Shown piece by piece: positions 1 to 7,856 of a DNA stretch of 13,200 nucleotides. How positions within the stretch are numbered: the first letter of the stretch is position 1; the number at the start of each line of letters is the position of its first letter. Origin of the DNA: Thermoplasmata archaeon. Its GTDB lineage: Archaea; Thermoplasmatota; Thermoplasmata; Lutacidiplasmatales; UBA184. The notes beneath the pieces were generated by a model. The model was not told the DNA's origin, searched no databases, and saw nothing but the letters and a program-made list of their open reading frames with translations. Position numbers and translations under genes: made by a program. Location: the NCBI GenBank assembly GCA_021823085.1, contig JAKAPG010000023.1, positions 1 to 13,200 of the forward strand. Reading direction: 5' to 3'.

Positions 1-1067
1 CCTCCGTCTTCCCCGCGCCGGTCCACGGTTGGCTCACGAACGCGAACCTGATCGACGGGCTGGGGGCGCTGATCTTCGCGGCGATCCTGCTCCTCGCGAG
101 CATGCTCAACACGATCGTGCTCATCTGGTGGGAGCGCAAGCTGCTCGGACGGTTCATGGACCGACGGGGAGCGATGCACGTCGGCTACGCCGGCCTCTTG
201 CAGAACTTCGCCGACGGGTTGAAGCTGTTCCGAAAGGACACGGTCCAGCCGCGGGAAGCCGATACCCTCGGCTTCTGGAGTGGCCCGACCGCCTACTTGG
301 TCACGTCTCTGATCATCTTCGCGATCCTGCCCGTATCGACCGGTTGGAACTCGGGATCCCTCCCGCTCAGCCTCCTGCTCGCGCTGGCGGTGTTCAGCTT
401 CGCCCCGCTGTTCATCTTCGTGTCGGCATGGTCGAGCAACAACAAGTACTCCCTGATCGGCGGGATGCGCTCGGCCGCCCAGATGATCGCCTACGAGGTG
501 CCGATCCTCCTCGCGGTCGTGGCGGTCGTCCTCGTCTCGGGAACCTTCGATCTCAACACGATCGTCGTCGAGCAGACGAACTACTGGTTCTGGGTCCCGC
601 TGTTCCTCGCACTGATCGTGTTTGTTGCCGGGATGCTCGCCGAGATGGAACGGATCCCGTTCGATCTGCCCGAAGCCGAGGCGGAGCTGGTCGAAGGATG
701 GAACACCGAGTACGGCGGCATGATGTTTGCATTTTTCATGCTCACCGACTACCTGCGCGCCCTGCTCGGCTCCTTCCTGATCGTACTGCTCTTCCTCGGC
801 GGATGGACGATGCCGAGCTGGGTGCCCGCGGCACTGACCGGCTTCCCGCTCGCCGGGATCTTCTGGTTCATGATCAAGGTCTACGTCGTCTTCACGATCT
901 TCGTCTGGATCCGCGCGAGCTTGCCGCGCGTGCGCACCGACCAACTGTTGCGCGTCGGATGGAATCGGATGGTCCCGCTCGCGTTGCTCAGCGTCGTGCT
1001 CGCGGCGCTCCTCGTCAGCGTGAAGTGCCTACCCGTGCTGGGATGCATCCCCTCGTTGGGAGGCTAG
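1..1067 (+). CDS. nuoH: NADH-quinone/Fpo-like oxidoreductase subunit H (5' partial)
   Basis: Membrane subunit that joins the peripheral arm of complex I to its proton-pumping arm and forms much of the quinone-binding chamber. The reading frame is open from base 3 with no start in view; 354 residues are visible. The first membrane helix and the following WWERKLLGRFMDRRG segment match the start of known NuoH proteins, so probably only a short N-terminal piece is missing. The family signature ERIPFDLPEAEAELVEGWNT is present, followed by EYGGMMFAFF and several further membrane helices. It is slightly longer than the roughly 325 residues of the bacterial protein, as in archaeal FpoH. It ends 18 bases before nuoI and is surely cotranscribed with it; nuoA-D would be expected just upstream, outside the window. 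Whether the donor is NADH, reduced ferredoxin or F420H2 cannot be told from this subunit. Confidence 0.96.
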   Translation, partial: SVFPAPVHGWLTNANLIDGLGALIFAAILLLASMLNTIVLIWWERKLLGRFMDRRGAMHVGYAGLLQNFADGLKLFRKDTVQPREADTLGFWSGPTAYLVTSLIIFAILPVSTGWNSGSLPLSLLLALAVFSFAPLFIFVSAWSSNNKYSLIGGMRSAAQMIAYEVPILLAVVAVVLVSGTFDLNTIVVEQTNYWFWVPLFLALIVFVAGMLAEMERIPFDLPEAEAELVEGWNTEYGGMMFAFFMLTDYLRALLGSFLIVLLFLGGWTMPSWVPAALTGFPLAGIFWFMIKVYVVFTIFVWIRASLPRVRTDQLLRVGWNRMVPLALLSVVLAALLVSVKCLPVLGCIPSLGG

Positions 1068-1085
1068 AGGGGAGGATTCGCGATC

Positions 1086-1868
1086 ATGGTGGCCGAGAAC
1101 GCCCGTAGAGAACCCAAATCGGCTGACAACCCGATCCTCTGGGTCGCCCGCCCGATGATGACCGCGGCCCGGCAGTTCGGAAAGAGCCTGGTCCGCCCGT
1201 CCACGATCGTCTACCCCTTCGAGCGGCTGGAGGACCCTCAGTTCCGCGAAGAAGTTGCCGTCGCCGCAGGGAAGCCGATCGGCGTCGGCGCGGTCTGGGA
1301 CAACTACCGCGGGGTCCATGCGCTGAACATCGCGACGTGCATCTCGTGCAACCTGTGCGCGTTCAGCTGCCCGGACCTGTGCATCGACATGGTCACGGTG
1401 CCGGGCGGAGACCCGAGGCACCCGAAGAAGTGCCCCGAGATCGACTACGGGAAGTGCAGCTATTGCGGTTTCTGCTCGGACGCGTGCCCCGAGGGCTGCC
1501 TCACCATGACGACGCGCTACGAGCTCTCGACGCCGACCCGCGCGGAGATGGTCTACTCGCCCGCGAAGCTCTTCGAGGTCTTCCAACGGAAGCTCCCGAT
1601 GAACCCCGTGCGGATCGAGCGCCCCGAGAACGAGGACGCGATCCTGCTGGACCCTCCGCTGTGCATCGGATGCAACGCGTGCGCGCGCGACTGTCCCACG
1701 AAGTGTATCACGATGCTGGACATACCCAAGCCCGAGGCGAAGCCGGGAGAGAAGCTGCCGAGACGGGTCTGGAAGGAACCGGTCGTAAACGACTCCGATT
1801 GCGTCCGGTGCGGCACGTGCATCAGCGTGTGCCCCAAGGAGTGTCTGTTCTGGGGGAGTAGATCGTGA
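1086..1868 (+). CDS. nuoI: Complex I iron-sulfur subunit I, enlarged, with four [4Fe-4S] motifs
   Basis: Peripheral-arm subunit that passes electrons through [4Fe-4S] clusters toward the quinone site. The 260-residue protein has the usual pair of CxxCxxCxxxCP motifs at C85/C88/C91/C95 and C124/C127/C130/C134. It then has a second pair at C193/C196/C199/C203 and C239/C242/C245/C249, so it looks like NuoI fused to a second 2[4Fe-4S] ferredoxin domain. Bacterial NuoI has only the first pair and about 180 residues. Each motif also has a fifth cysteine four residues after the last ligand (C99, C138, C207, C253). GGAGG at 1071-1075 supports the ATG start. The stop overlaps the GTG of nuoJ by 4 bases. 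Position in the operon, between nuoH and nuoJ, fits NuoI rather than a free polyferredoxin. The extra domain may be an added electron entry wire, which is inference. Confidence 0.93.
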   Translation: MVAENARREPKSADNPILWVARPMMTAARQFGKSLVRPSTIVYPFERLEDPQFREEVAVAAGKPIGVGAVWDNYRGVHALNIATCISCNLCAFSCPDLCIDMVTVPGGDPRHPKKCPEIDYGKCSYCGFCSDACPEGCLTMTTRYELSTPTRAEMVYSPAKLFEVFQRKLPMNPVRIERPENEDAILLDPPLCIGCNACARDCPTKCITMLDIPKPEAKPGEKLPRRVWKEPVVNDSDCVRCGTCISVCPKECLFWGSRS

Positions 1869-2353
1869 GCCTGGAGGAACTCGCGTTCCTCGTGCTCGCG
1901 CTCGTCGCGGTCGCGACGGCCGTGCTCGCCCTGTTCGTGCGAGAGCTCGTGCACACGATCCTGTGGATCGGGGTATTCTTCGTGGATCTCGCGGCCATCT
2001 ACTTCCTGATCGATGCCCCGTTCCTGGGGGTCCTCCAGCTCGGCGTCTACGCCGGCGCCGTCACGATCCTTCTCCTCTTCGGGATCATGGTCACGCGCAA
2101 ACGGATCTTCTCGCGGGAAGCGATCACCGGCATCGGCGCGTTGCCCACCGCGCTCGCGGTGGCGATGTTCGTCTTCCTCGCGCTCGTCGTCGGGGAGTTC
2201 CCCGGATCGGAGCAGCCAGTCGCCGCCTACAGCGTGACCGACCTGAGCCGGGCGCTGTTCAGCACGTTCGGAGTCTACCTGCTCCTCCTGGGGCTCGTCA
2301 TGCTCGGTGCTCTCGCGGGCGCCATCTATCTCGTTCGGGAGGGGCGCGAGTGA
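1865..2353 (+). CDS. nuoJ: NADH-quinone/Fpo-like oxidoreductase subunit J
   Basis: Small membrane subunit of the complex I proton-pumping arm. The 162-residue protein has about five hydrophobic helices and the family's conserved segment GVYAGAVTILLLFGIMV near residues 61-76, with Tyr62 in the helix that carries the mechanistically important bulge in NuoJ. Its length is close to bacterial NuoJ (about 180), so it is one intact subunit and not the split J found in some methanogens. The start is the GTG at 1865, which overlaps the nuoI stop (GTGA), and the gene ends in the same way over nuoK, indicating translational coupling through I-J-K. Confidence 0.94.
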   Translation: MSLEELAFLVLALVAVATAVLALFVRELVHTILWIGVFFVDLAAIYFLIDAPFLGVLQLGVYAGAVTILLLFGIMVTRKRIFSREAITGIGALPTALAVAMFVFLALVVGEFPGSEQPVAAYSVTDLSRALFSTFGVYLLLLGLVMLGALAGAIYLVREGRE

Positions 2354-2676
2354 CGAGCCTGTCCATCGTCGGCTTCGTCGGCTTGTCGACCGCCCTGCTC
2401 GCGATCTCCACCTTCGGGATCCTCACGCGTCGGAACTTCATCCTCCTCCTGATCTCGATCGAGATCGGGATGAACGCGGCGATCCTCGATTTCCTCTACT
2501 TCGCCGCGTTCCCGACGGGCAGCCACTACTTCGATGGGCTTCAGGGACAATCGATCGCGATCGTCCTGATCGGCCTCGCGGCGACCGAGGTCGCGGTGGG
2601 ACTTGCGATCGTGCTCGCGCTGAACCGGCTGAAAGGGTCGATCAACGTCGCCGAGGCGTCGAGCCTCCGGGAGTAG
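2350..2676 (+). CDS. nuoK: NADH-quinone/Fpo-like oxidoreductase subunit K
   Basis: Small three-helix membrane subunit of the complex I pump arm, related to MrpC antiporter subunits. The 108-residue length is typical. Two buried glutamates of the family are visible: Glu38 in LISIEIGMNAA and Glu80 in LAATEVAVGLA, corresponding to the two essential glutamates of E. coli NuoK. I chose the GTG at 2350 because it overlaps the nuoJ stop by 4 bases and gives a canonical N-terminus; the same frame is open further upstream, but that part is only a shadow of nuoJ. Its stop is followed at once by the ribosome binding site of nuoL. Confidence 0.95.
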   Translation: MTSLSIVGFVGLSTALLAISTFGILTRRNFILLLISIEIGMNAAILDFLYFAAFPTGSHYFDGLQGQSIAIVLIGLAATEVAVGLAIVLALNRLKGSINVAEASSLRE

Positions 2677-2685
2677 GAGGAGGGT
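2676..2685 (+). promoter_or_regulatory. Strong Shine-Dalgarno site that fixes the nuoL TTG start
   Basis: GGAGGAGGGT begins on the last base of the nuoK stop codon and lies directly before the TTG at 2689. There is no in-frame ATG near it, and the protein made from this TTG begins with a normal NuoL N-terminus, so this site decides the start. Confidence 0.7.
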
Positions 2686-2688
2686 CGG

Positions 2689-4707
2689 TTGAACTTCTGG
2701 GTCTCCCTCGACCAGTGGGCCTTCCTCGTCCCACTCCTGCCGGCCCTCGCGTTCGTGATCATCGGCGCCCTCGGTGAGCGGCTCTCGAAGCTCGAGCACG
2801 GCGGGTGGCTCGCGGTCCTCTTCTCTGCCGGCTCGATGGTCCTCGGCTTCCTGATCGCGATCGGCGAGATGCTCGGCCCGGGCACCTACGTCGACGTCCG
2901 GTACACCTGGTTCTCGATCCCGCCGTCGAGCACCGGGTTCCGCGACGGTTTCTCGCTCGTCATGGGGACCTTGGTCGACCCGATCTCGGCGCTGATGCTG
3001 ATCGTCGTGACGCTCGTCGGCTTCGTCGTGATGCTGTACTCGATCGGATACATGCACCGGGATACCGGCCTTCCCCGGTACTACGCGATCCTGTCGCTGT
3101 TCCTGACTGCGATGCTCGGAGTGGTCCTCGCCGACAACCTCCTGATGTTCTTCCTCTTCTGGGAGTTGGTCGGCGTCTGCTCCTACTTCCTGATCGGCTT
3201 CTACTACGCAAAGCCGAGCGCCGCGAGCGCCGCGAAGGAGGCGTTCATCGTCACGCGGGTCGGCGACGTGCTGTTCCTCGCCGGGATCTTCATCTACTTT
3301 GCGATGTACGCCTCGGCGGACCCGAGTTGGGCCGCGAGCGGGTTTCTCTTCACGAAAGGGAACGCAGCGTTCCTCCCTCTCGGTCAGGGGGTCAATCCGA
3401 CCCTTCTGACGATCGCCGGGATCTTCTTGCTCGCCGGGGCGGCGGGGAAGAGCGCGCAGTTCCCGCTTGATGCGTGGTTACCGGACGCGATGGAGGGTCC
3501 GACCACGGTCAGCGCCCTCATCCACGCGGCCACCATGGTCGCGGCCGGCGTCTACCTCCTGGTCATCGGGAGCCTCTTCCTCGGATTCACGTCGACCGAT
3601 CAGCTCGCAATCGTGGCGGTCGGCGGCTTCACGACGATCTGGGCCGCGTCGATGGCGTGCGTCCATACGGACATCAAGCGGGTGATTGCCTACTCGACGG
3701 TGAGCCAGTTAGGATACATGGTCCTCGCCGTCGGCGCCGGCTTTGCGATGGTCGGGCTCTTCCATCTCTACACCCACGCGATGTTCAAGGCTCTCCTCTT
3801 CCTCGCAGCGGGATCCGTCATCCACGCCGTCACGACGCAGGATCTGTTCAAGATGGGCGGGCTGCGCAAGAAAATGCGCTACACCGCCTTCGCGTTCCTC
3901 GCCGGCGCGTTCGCGCTTTCCGGCATCCCTCCGTTCGGCGGCTTCTGGAGCAAGGACGACATCCTGAGCTCGGTCTATAGCCAGCTCGGTACTCATCCGG
4001 AGTACTGGCCGTTCTACCTGATGGCCCTTGCCACCGTCTTCCTCACGGCCTACTACATCTTCCGGGTCTACTTCCTCGCGTTCGAGGGCCCGTCCTCGCG
4101 CGAGCCCGGACTTTCGGAGCACGCCCACGAGTCCCCGTGGGTGATGCGGGTTCCCATGCTGGTCCTCGCGGGTATGGCGATCGTTGCCGGCCTCCTCGTC
4201 TTCATCCCCCCCTTCGCCACCCTCTTCAATCCGACGCTGACGAGCCCCGCATTCCCGGTCGCGCTGCCGTTGAACGTCCCCCCGAGCTACCCGCTCGTCG
4301 ACATCGAGCTCTCCGCGCTCTCCGTCGCGCTCGCGGTCGGGGGAATCCTCGTGGCCTGGTGGCTGTGGGGCAACGGCCGACTCGCCTCGATGCCCCGGTC
4401 CGCTCCCGCGCGATGGATGCGGGAAACGTTGCTCCAGCGCTACTACGTGAAGGCCGCCTACGACTGGATCGGAGGAGTCGGGGTGTACTCGATCGCGCGG
4501 GCGAGCGACTTTGTTGACCGTTTCGTGATTGATGGGACGGTCCGGGGCTTCGAGCGGAGCTTTGCCGGCATCTCGCAACGGATGCGCAAGATCCAGACGG
4601 GGGTCGTGTCGGACTACGCCGCGTACGTCATCACCGGTCTGATCGCGGTGTTCGTGATCGTGCTGTTCGTCGCGCCTTGGCTCGTGTCGAGGCTGGGAGG
4701 CGGGTAG
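2689..4707 (+). CDS. nuoL: NADH-quinone/Fpo-like oxidoreductase subunit L
   Basis: Distal antiporter-like proton pump subunit of complex I. The 672-residue protein is a little longer than E. coli NuoL (about 613) and has the long series of hydrophobic helices of the family. Ionisable residues of the proton path are in place: Glu159 in FLFWELVG, Lys254 in AAGKSAQFPLDAWLPDAMEG, His280 in LIHAATMV, and Lys422-Asp423 in GGFWSKDD. The C-terminal part (after about residue 580) contains the amphipathic lateral stretch and a last anchoring helix (about 645-667), as expected for NuoL and not for NuoM or NuoN. Translation starts at TTG behind a strong Shine-Dalgarno sequence. It is followed by nuoM after 4 bases. 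Confidence 0.96.
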   Translation: MNFWVSLDQWAFLVPLLPALAFVIIGALGERLSKLEHGGWLAVLFSAGSMVLGFLIAIGEMLGPGTYVDVRYTWFSIPPSSTGFRDGFSLVMGTLVDPISALMLIVVTLVGFVVMLYSIGYMHRDTGLPRYYAILSLFLTAMLGVVLADNLLMFFLFWELVGVCSYFLIGFYYAKPSAASAAKEAFIVTRVGDVLFLAGIFIYFAMYASADPSWAASGFLFTKGNAAFLPLGQGVNPTLLTIAGIFLLAGAAGKSAQFPLDAWLPDAMEGPTTVSALIHAATMVAAGVYLLVIGSLFLGFTSTDQLAIVAVGGFTTIWAASMACVHTDIKRVIAYSTVSQLGYMVLAVGAGFAMVGLFHLYTHAMFKALLFLAAGSVIHAVTTQDLFKMGGLRKKMRYTAFAFLAGAFALSGIPPFGGFWSKDDILSSVYSQLGTHPEYWPFYLMALATVFLTAYYIFRVYFLAFEGPSSREPGLSEHAHESPWVMRVPMLVLAGMAIVAGLLVFIPPFATLFNPTLTSPAFPVALPLNVPPSYPLVDIELSALSVALAVGGILVAWWLWGNGRLASMPRSAPARWMRETLLQRYYVKAAYDWIGGVGVYSIARASDFVDRFVIDGTVRGFERSFAGISQRMRKIQTGVVSDYAAYVITGLIAVFVIVLFVAPWLVSRLGGG

Positions 4708-4711
4708 GCCC

Positions 4712-6181
4712 ATGAGCGTTCCGTGGATCAGCATCACCCTAGCTTCGCTCGTCGTCGGCACCGTGGCGACGTTCCTCGCCGGACGCTCGGCGCGCTGGGT
4801 CGCGCTCGCGACGTCGATCGTCTTCCTGATCGAGATCGGCCTGATGTTCTGGGGTTACTCCTGGCCCGGATTGCTGAACGGGATCCCGCAGTTCGCCTAC
4901 TCCGAGACGCATGCGTGGATCTCGATCGGTTGGCTGAACATCAACTACACCGTCGGCGTCGACGGGATCTCCCTCGTCCTGATCCTACTGACCGGGATCC
5001 TTCAGATCGCGACCGTCCTCTACTCGTGGAAGGAAGAGAAACGGCCCAACGCATGGTTCGGGCTCGTCCTGCTCACCTGCCTCGGTTGCTTCGGGGTCTT
5101 CGTCGCGCTGGACATCCTGTTCTTCTTCCTCTTCTGGGAAGCCGTCCTCGTCCCGATGTTCTTCATCATCGGTTACTGGGGCGGGCCGAACCGTCGCTAC
5201 GCCGCGATCAAGTTCTTCGTCTACACTCACGTCGCGAGCGTCGTCATGCTCGTGGGCCTGTTGGCCCTCGCGTTCTATTCGCACGCCGCTTCGCTCGACT
5301 TCTCCTCGGTGTACGCGGCCGAGCCGGCCCTCGCGGGGGTGGTTCCCGCGTTCCTCTTTGTCGCACTCTTCTTCGGATTCGGCGTCAAGTTCCCGATCGT
5401 CCCGTTCCACACATGGCTCCCCGACGCGCATGTCGAGGCGCCGACCGGCGGATCGGTGCTGCTCGCGGGCCTGCTGCTCAAGCTCGGTGGCTACGGACTG
5501 ATCCGATGGGGCATCGAGGTGATCCCGAACGGCTTCCACACCGATCAGCCGATCCTGTTCGTCATCGCCTTCGTTTCGATCGTCTGGGGCTCGGTGCTCT
5601 CGCTCAGCCAACGCGACCTCAAACGGATGGTCGCCTACTCCTCGATCAACCACATGGGCATCGTGCTGCTCGCCATCGCCCTCAACAGCGAGCTCGGGCT
5701 CGTCGCCGCGCTGTTCCTGATGTTCGCCCACGGCATCGTGAGCGCGCTCCTCTTCATGACCGCCGGGAGCACGCACGACATCTTCCGAACGCGCGACATC
5801 CCCAGCATCGGCGGGGCCGCGAGCGTGACGCCCCGGCTGGCCACGGCCATGATGATCGGGAGCCTCGCCTCGCTGGGCCTCCCCGCACTGATCAGCTTCC
5901 CCGCCGAGTTTACCGCGCTGCTCGCGACCTGGCAAGCGCTCGCCTACTGGGTGCTGATCCCGCTGATCGTCCTCGTCGTCACGGCGGGCTTCTACATCTG
6001 GATGATGCAGCGGCTCCTGTTCGGTCCGACCAAAGGGATCCCGAATTCCGTCCACGACATCGCGAGTCTCGAGGTCGTCGCGATGGGGATCCTGATCGCC
6101 GTTACGGTCCTCTTCGGCGTACTACCGAACCTGCTCGTCCATTGGATCGTGATGTCCCCGGTCGGAGTGTGGCCGCTGTGA
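4712..6181 (+). CDS. nuoM: NADH-quinone/Fpo-like oxidoreductase subunit M
   Basis: Second antiporter-like proton pump subunit of complex I. The 489 residues are typical of NuoM. Visible key residues are Glu143 in FLFWEAVLVP, Lys226 in FGVKFPIVPFHTWLPDAHVE, Lys257 in LLLKLGGYGL and Glu399 in ISFPAEFTAL, which correspond to the proton-path residues Glu144, Lys234, Lys265 and Glu407 of E. coli NuoM. The HTWLPDAHVEAPTGGSVLLA stretch separates it from NuoL. The ATG follows a GGGAGG at 4695-4700 inside the end of nuoL, so the two are probably coupled in translation. nuoN starts 13 bases after its stop. Confidence 0.96.
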   Translation: MSVPWISITLASLVVGTVATFLAGRSARWVALATSIVFLIEIGLMFWGYSWPGLLNGIPQFAYSETHAWISIGWLNINYTVGVDGISLVLILLTGILQIATVLYSWKEEKRPNAWFGLVLLTCLGCFGVFVALDILFFFLFWEAVLVPMFFIIGYWGGPNRRYAAIKFFVYTHVASVVMLVGLLALAFYSHAASLDFSSVYAAEPALAGVVPAFLFVALFFGFGVKFPIVPFHTWLPDAHVEAPTGGSVLLAGLLLKLGGYGLIRWGIEVIPNGFHTDQPILFVIAFVSIVWGSVLSLSQRDLKRMVAYSSINHMGIVLLAIALNSELGLVAALFLMFAHGIVSALLFMTAGSTHDIFRTRDIPSIGGAASVTPRLATAMMIGSLASLGLPALISFPAEFTALLATWQALAYWVLIPLIVLVVTAGFYIWMMQRLLFGPTKGIPNSVHDIASLEVVAMGILIAVTVLFGVLPNLLVHWIVMSPVGVWPL

Positions 6182-6194
6182 GCGGAGGTCGCGC

Positions 6195-7841
6195 ATGAGC
6201 CTCGTCACGACCCTCCTCGACTTCCTGCCCGAGATCCTGCTGCTCGCCGGCGCGCTGCTCGTCTTCCTGGTGGACGCGCTCGGCCTGCGCCGAATCGAGG
6301 TCGTGGGTTCGATCGCGGTCGTGACGATCCTCCTCGCCCTCTTGTTCGTGTTCGCCGATCTTGGCTTCGCGCCGGTCGCCTTCCTCGCTGCGATCCCGCC
6401 GGGCCAGATCGACGTCTTCCCACCCGCGGGATCGACGCCGCTGTACTGGTTCACGAGCCTCGGGCTCTTCTTCCAGACCTTCTTCTTGCTCGCCGCCTTC
6501 CTCGTGGCGCTCGCCTCGATGAGCCGCCCGTCTCGGGAGCGCGGCGCGGCGGTGTTCTACGGGTTGATCCTGCTCGCTACGCTCGGGATGATGCTGGTCG
6601 CGGTCGCGAGCGACCTGATCTTCCTCCTGATCGCGATCGAGGTCGTCAGCATTCCGTCCTACCTGCTCGTCGCCTACACGCGACGCGACACCCGTTCGAT
6701 GGAAGCGGCGATGAAGTTCTTCATCGTCGGAGCGCTATCCACCGTCCTCTCCTTCTTCGGCGCCTCGTTCCTCTACGGCGCCTACGGGACGACGAACCTC
6801 TTCGTCCTCGCTTCGGGAAGCGCGATCGCGAATGGGGCGGCCGGGGGAGGCGGGTTCCCCCTCCTAGTGGTGATCGGCTACTCGCTCCTCATCGCCGGGC
6901 TCGCGTTCAAGATCACGCTCGTTCCGTTCCATGCCTGGGCGGTCGACGTCTACGACGGCGCGCCGGACGACGTCAGCGCCTTCCTCGCCGGTGGCACGAA
7001 GAAGATCGGATTGTTTGCCTTCTTCCTGGTCTTCCTGGGTCCTGTGCTCTTTGCGAAGGTCGCGTTCCAATGGTTCGGCGGCATCGGCCCCGTATCCTTC
7101 GGACCCGTCCTGCAGGTCCTTCTGAGCATCCTTGCGGTGGTAACGATGAGCGTGGGCAACGTGCTCGCGTTGATGCAGAAGAGCATGAAACGGATGCTCG
7201 CCTACTCCTCGATCAGCCAGGCCGGTTACATGCTCATCGGGGTCGCCATCGGCACGGCGCCGGCCCTCACGGGAGCGAGCCTCCAGGTCTTCGCGCACGT
7301 CTTCATGAAGTCGGGGGCCTTCCTCGTCGTCGCGGCGGCGGCCGGACTCGGTGTGGGTCCGCTCATCGCCGATTGGCGGGGGTTGGGCCAGAAGCGCCCG
7401 TGGTTGAGTGCCGCCTTCGCATTGATGCTCCTGAGCCTCGCCGGGATGCCGCTCACGGTGGGATTCGTGTCGAAGTTCGTTCTGTTCAGCGCGGCAATCG
7501 AGGCGCAGGGCTACTTCGTCTGGCTCGCGGTCGCCGGGCTGCTCAACAGCGCACTCAGCGTATTCTACTACGGGAGGGTCCTGAAAGTCATCTACTTCGA
7601 CTCGCCGGCCGCGGCACCCGCTGTGCCCGCACCCGAGGGCGCGAGCCCGGCGGCCTCCGGCGCGGCGGCAGGGCCCGACCACACCCCGACGGCACCTCTC
7701 GCGCTCGGGGGCCTCGGTTACGCACGGGCCGCGACGATCGCGATCGTCGCGATCGTGATCGTCGTACTGGGGATATACCCCGGGCCGCTCCTCCAGCCGC
7801 TCGCCGCCGCCGCACAGCATTTCATCCGCCTCGGCCTGTGA
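6195..7841 (+). CDS. nuoN: NADH-quinone/Fpo-like oxidoreductase subunit N, with an Ala/Pro-rich loop
   Basis: Third antiporter-like pump subunit of complex I, lying next to J/K in the membrane arm. Key residues: Glu149 in LIAIEVVSIPSYLL, Lys239 in GLAFKITLVPFHAWAVDVYD, Lys269-Lys270 in GGTKKIG and Lys427 in FVSKFVLF. At 548 residues it is longer than E. coli NuoN (about 485). Part of the surplus is a loop at about residues 470-502, very rich in Ala and Pro, between the last two membrane helices; such a low-complexity linker is not usual in this family. GGAGGT at 6184-6189 supports the ATG start. The next gene follows after 15 bases. Confidence 0.95.
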   Translation: MSLVTTLLDFLPEILLLAGALLVFLVDALGLRRIEVVGSIAVVTILLALLFVFADLGFAPVAFLAAIPPGQIDVFPPAGSTPLYWFTSLGLFFQTFFLLAAFLVALASMSRPSRERGAAVFYGLILLATLGMMLVAVASDLIFLLIAIEVVSIPSYLLVAYTRRDTRSMEAAMKFFIVGALSTVLSFFGASFLYGAYGTTNLFVLASGSAIANGAAGGGGFPLLVVIGYSLLIAGLAFKITLVPFHAWAVDVYDGAPDDVSAFLAGGTKKIGLFAFFLVFLGPVLFAKVAFQWFGGIGPVSFGPVLQVLLSILAVVTMSVGNVLALMQKSMKRMLAYSSISQAGYMLIGVAIGTAPALTGASLQVFAHVFMKSGAFLVVAAAAGLGVGPLIADWRGLGQKRPWLSAAFALMLLSLAGMPLTVGFVSKFVLFSAAIEAQGYFVWLAVAGLLNSALSVFYYGRVLKVIYFDSPAAAPAVPAPEGASPAASGAAAGPDHTPTAPLALGGLGYARAATIAIVAIVIVVLGIYPGPLLQPLAAAAQHFIRLGL

Positions 7842-7856
7842 GGGAGGGCGAGGTCG

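Noticed and set aside
29..1108. Long open frames overlapping the nuo genes on both strands, such as 29-1108 (+) and 3709-4761 (-)
   Set aside because: They are Arg/Pro- or Glu/Asp/Arg-rich translations of GC-rich codons in the wrong frame and overlap genes with clear family motifs.
2689..7841. nuoL, nuoM and nuoN as an Mrp antiporter or membrane-bound hydrogenase operon
   Set aside because: The neighbours are nuoH, nuoI, nuoJ and nuoK in canonical complex I order, and each of the three large subunits has its own complex I-type residues and length.
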